From: Setophaga petechia
Lineage: Eukaryota > Chordata > Aves > Passeriformes > Parulidae
Assembly: GCA_024362935.1 (NCBI GenBank)
Contig: JANCRA010000007.1
Span: 7,318,503 to 7,382,502 of the forward strand
Direction of reading: 5' to 3'
DNA: 64,000 bases
Below are positions 61,879 to 64,000 of the stretch, in pieces (the first letter of the stretch is position 1; every line of letters begins with the position of its first letter). The notes beneath the pieces were generated by a model, which saw only the letters and a program-made list of their open reading frames with translations, did no database searches and was not told the DNA's origin. Position numbers and translations under genes: made by a program.

Positions 61879-62481
61879 TGTAACGAAGCAGAGTCCCCAG
61901 GCAGGTGCAAGAGAGAGTTTATTGCAAAAAACAGACCTTTTAAAGCAGTTAGGCCTTTATCAGTTACATTCTAATTAAGCACAACAAATGTAATCCAACC
62001 ACCATAAACCACAATATGAACACGTAATGGTTATATAATTTGTTTTTCTAACTCAGCTGAGTCATAGCCATTTCCCATAGTCCTTTTCTACTCAGCTGAA
62101 GTAACTGGCCTGAGCCATGATTTTACAGGGGTAACAAGGCCCTTGTTTTGTAAGGTTTTACCTATGTGCAATGGAGTAGGGCTTCCCAGTTGTGGCATGG
62201 GCCCTGCCAATGGTATACAGAGGATTCCACGATGGCATGAAGGTATTTAATGAATATTTGAATGCCTCTTCTTGCCCTAAGAAACATGGCCCAAGATAGA
62301 GACAGGAACTCCAGAACAGCTGCCTCTGCCATCTCTGCCTCCAGGTGAAACGAGCACTGTGGAGGGAAGCAGAGCTCCCTGTCCTCTGCCTTGCCCCAAG
62401 GAATACATACTTGTGGTCCAGAAGGTCATGATTTTCCTCAAAGGCTAGCCCACTGTGTTTGTGCCCCAATTGTAAATGTCA
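61879..62481 (-). mobile_element. Probable solo LTR of an endogenous retrovirus
   Basis: Read on the minus strand, the end at 61879 is a typical LTR 3' end: AATAAA (61918-61923), then a short CT-rich R/U5 stretch ending GCTTCGTTACA. The opposite end I place at the TGTCA of 62477-62481 (TGACATTTAC on the minus strand), though that limit is uncertain. No gag, pol or env reading frame adjoins it. A clean target-site duplication is not visible, apart from a shared GGGGT near both ends. Confidence 0.6.
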
Positions 62482-63324
62482 GGGGTCCAGCTGAACTGCT
62501 GAGCACCTATGTGAAATCCCGAAGAAGCAATGATGCTTTAAAAATTTTCCCTTCCTAACTGCATTTTCTTATATTTTAAATAAGCATATGTTAGCCTGGA
62601 GACTTCTGTCTTCTGTAGAAAGCTGTTAGCAACACTATATATCTCACTCATTCCAGCACATTTTACTTCCCACAAATGTTGACAACCCTGTGCAAAGCAA
62701 TGAGGATCTGTGCTTCTGACCATCACCTGTCAAGGAGGAAATCAGAGAGGAAAGCCAAGAAATCAGGGATGAGGAATGGATGTGAGACACTATTTGGCTC
62801 ATTTGTTTCATCTGCTGAAGACAAACAGAGCTGCAAAACTGGCAGCAGAAGAGAGATATGACTCCCATTCCTCTCCAGTCAATCTAGTGAATAATTAATG
62901 CACTTTTACTCAGTATATAACTGTATGCTTTTAACAACACGTGCTACTAGTTCAGCTATTGAAGTACCATCGTATTAAAGATGTGTAATTAGATGAACTG
63001 CAGGAACCCAAGAACACGGTTAAAAATTCATGGCATGCTTTGGGGCAGCAGTGCTGCCATGAGCCGCTCCCCGTAAGGGCACTCATCAGAAAGAGGCGGC
63101 ACCGGCCTGTTTCAGGAAAGTAAATTAACGGGAAAGAAAGAAGCCAAGACGGGCACTGTCCTGGCCTTTATTTCTGGCACTCGCTGTCGTGGCTAAACTC
63201 GAGGGGGTTAGCGCTGCCGTCAGCAGCCCCCGAGGCGGCCCTGCAGCTTTCCCAGGAGCCCGCCCGGCCGCTGTCCCGCGGGGCGCTGCTGGGCCCGGGG
63301 GCGGGGCGGCCGCGGCCGTTGTCG

Positions 63325-63339
63325 GGCGGGAGGTTTGAA
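63325..63339 (+). promoter_or_regulatory. CDE/CHR cell-cycle element
   Basis: GGCGG at 63325-63329, four bases (GAGG), then TTTGAA at 63334-63339. This is the canonical tandem CDE/CHR arrangement, known for example from CDC25C, that binds DREAM and MuvB complexes and represses genes in G0/G1. It lies 21 bases upstream of the first ATG of the exon. No CCAAT box is visible in the 150 bases upstream, whereas classical CHR promoters usually have NF-Y sites. Confidence 0.55.
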
Positions 63340-63359
63340 CGGCGGCGCCGCCGAGGAGG

Positions 63360-63410
63360 ATGAGTATGATGAGGCGGCAGCAGCCCGGCGGGCCGGGCGC
63401 CGCGGGGCCG
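63360..63410 (+). CDS. RTKN2: Putative RTKN2 (rhotekin-2) exon 1, partial gene
   Basis: An open 51-base segment beginning GGAGGATGAGT and ending at a strong GTGAGT donor would encode MSMMRRQQPGGPGAAGP, phase 0. Rhotekin-2 is a Rho-GTPase effector with an N-terminal Rho-binding region followed by anillin-like and PH domains, all of which would lie beyond the right edge of the window. The assignment rests on gene order (RTKN2 is divergent from ZNF365 in vertebrates), the CpG island and the donor. The peptide itself is low-complexity and does not resemble the human RTKN2 N-terminus as I remember it. In-frame ATGs at 63366 and 63369 are alternative starts. An entirely different first exon or gene is possible. 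Confidence 0.42.
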
Positions 63411-64000
63411 GTGAGTGCCGGGGCCGGCAGGGCAGACCCGACCCGGTCCGCACCCTGGGGTGCCGCGGGGCCGGTGTGGCGGGCGGTGCCCGGTTGCGGG
63501 CGGCCCGGGGGGCGGGGACTGCGCTGTGTCCGGGCTCGGGTCTGTGGGGGCCGCGGGCTGCCCGCGCGCTGAGGGAGCTCTCCTGAGGGAGCTCTCCTGA
63601 GGGGGGACGCGGCAGAGCGGCTGCTCTGGGCCGGGCCAGCTGGGCCCCCCGCTCACGCTGACCTCCGAAGGCTCTCGAAGCTGCTCCCTTGCACCGCTTT
63701 AATCTTCCTTGGTTTTCCGATTCATGAGGGGTTTTTTTACACTTCGAGTTGGTTAAAAACCCAAATAAGGTGAGCTCGGGAGTGTCTGTGAATCTGTGGC
63801 TGTCAATTGCAGCAAATGCTCTTTCTATTTCTAACTGCAAAATGTCCAAGCAGGTGTCTTGACTTCACAGTCCCTGTCTTAAAAGAGAACCTACTGCCTG
63901 GCTACTTGTTTGCTTTAAAAATATACACTCTGCTTATGGGGTTTAGACCTTCAGGGTTTAAATGTAAACCACTGTGTCAGTAAATCAGAAGTGTACCTTG
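63411..64000 (+). other. Putative first intron of RTKN2, partial
   Basis: Starts with GTGAGT and runs off the window. It begins GC-rich and becomes AT-rich after 63680. A 16-bp duplication (GAGGGAGCTCTCCT twice) lies at 63568-63602. No second exon is recognised before the edge. Confidence 0.4.

Larger units (their letters stand above)
47260..63180. other. Intergenic DNA between ZNF365 and the putative RTKN2 promoter
   Basis: About 16 kb with no recognisable coding exon on either strand. It contains a CR1 fragment at 47.6 kb, an LTR-like repeat at 54.2 kb, a probable solo LTR at 61.9 kb, homopolymer runs (T16 at 47457-47472, T14 at 56705-56718), a TC tract at 48492-48506 and a degenerate AATTTC-type simple repeat at 51588-51640. 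The rest is unremarkable AT-rich DNA. Confidence 0.75.
63180..63680 (+). promoter_or_regulatory. CpG island promoter, probably of RTKN2
   Basis: A second dense CpG island, with many GGGCGG and GCGGCC blocks, sits at the right edge. It surrounds a short plus-strand exon with a consensus donor. Its position upstream of ZNF365 and on the opposite strand is where RTKN2 starts in other vertebrates. Long frames on the minus strand through the island are Pro/Arg/Ala-rich and look like CpG-island artefacts. Confidence 0.7.

Noticed and set aside
63168..63849. Minus-strand frames of 162 and 209 codons in the right-edge CpG island, one ending at an AATAAA
   Set aside because: Pro/Arg/Ala-rich composition typical of CpG islands and antisense to the putative RTKN2 exon. 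The AATAAA overlap with the stop is probably chance.
1..64000. CRISPR arrays, prokaryotic operons, tRNA or rRNA genes, plasmid or integron features
   Set aside because: None seen. The tandem repeats here lack spacers, and the gene structure is plainly vertebrate.

Overview
The window looks like nuclear DNA of a bird, most likely a passerine. Coding exons are few and far apart with GT-AG introns, and CpG islands mark promoters. The repeats are CR1 LINE 3' fragments and solo LTRs of the endogenous-retrovirus families I know from songbird genomes. There are no operons, no ribosome-binding-site logic, and no prokaryotic or plasmid content. Nearly all open frames in the window are chance or CpG-island shadows.

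The one gene present almost in full is ZNF365 (DBZ/Su48), on the minus strand. Its coding exons run from 46668 down to 32043: a large first coding exon (45944-46668, C2H2 finger plus coiled coil), a coiled-coil exon (36709-36889), a short divergent exon that I place tentatively at 32579-32631, and a basic terminal exon (32043-32289). The splice phases close exactly, and the model is about 401 residues against 407 in human as I remember it. Its promoter lies in a CpG island at about 45980-47260, and an AT-rich 3' UTR probably runs down to about 29.9 kb.

Right edge: a second CpG island (63180-63680) holds a short plus-strand exon with a GTGAGT donor at 63360-63410. In vertebrates RTKN2 lies head-to-head with ZNF365, so I read this as RTKN2 exon 1. 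A textbook CDE/CHR cell-cycle element (GGCGG, four bases, TTTGAA) sits just upstream. About 16 kb of gene-free DNA separates the two divergent promoters. It holds a CR1 fragment, an LTR-like repeat with an internal minisatellite, and a likely solo LTR.

Left part (1 to about 29.8 kb): this is intergenic DNA downstream of ZNF365, on the side where ADO and EGR2 lie in other vertebrates. It contains a solo LTR at 18001-18391, a CR1 scrap at 21.3 kb, a solo LTR at 21531-22754 with an intact 5-bp target duplication and an internal 39-bp tandem array, an LTR-like repeat at 26.0 kb, several minisatellites, AT-rich blocks with homeodomain/POU-type motifs that may be conserved enhancers, and an orphan CpG-rich island at about 24.05-24.70 kb with no recognised gene. 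I see no new biological system. The items most worth checking are the orphan CpG island, the CDE/CHR promoter and the divergent short exon of ZNF365.
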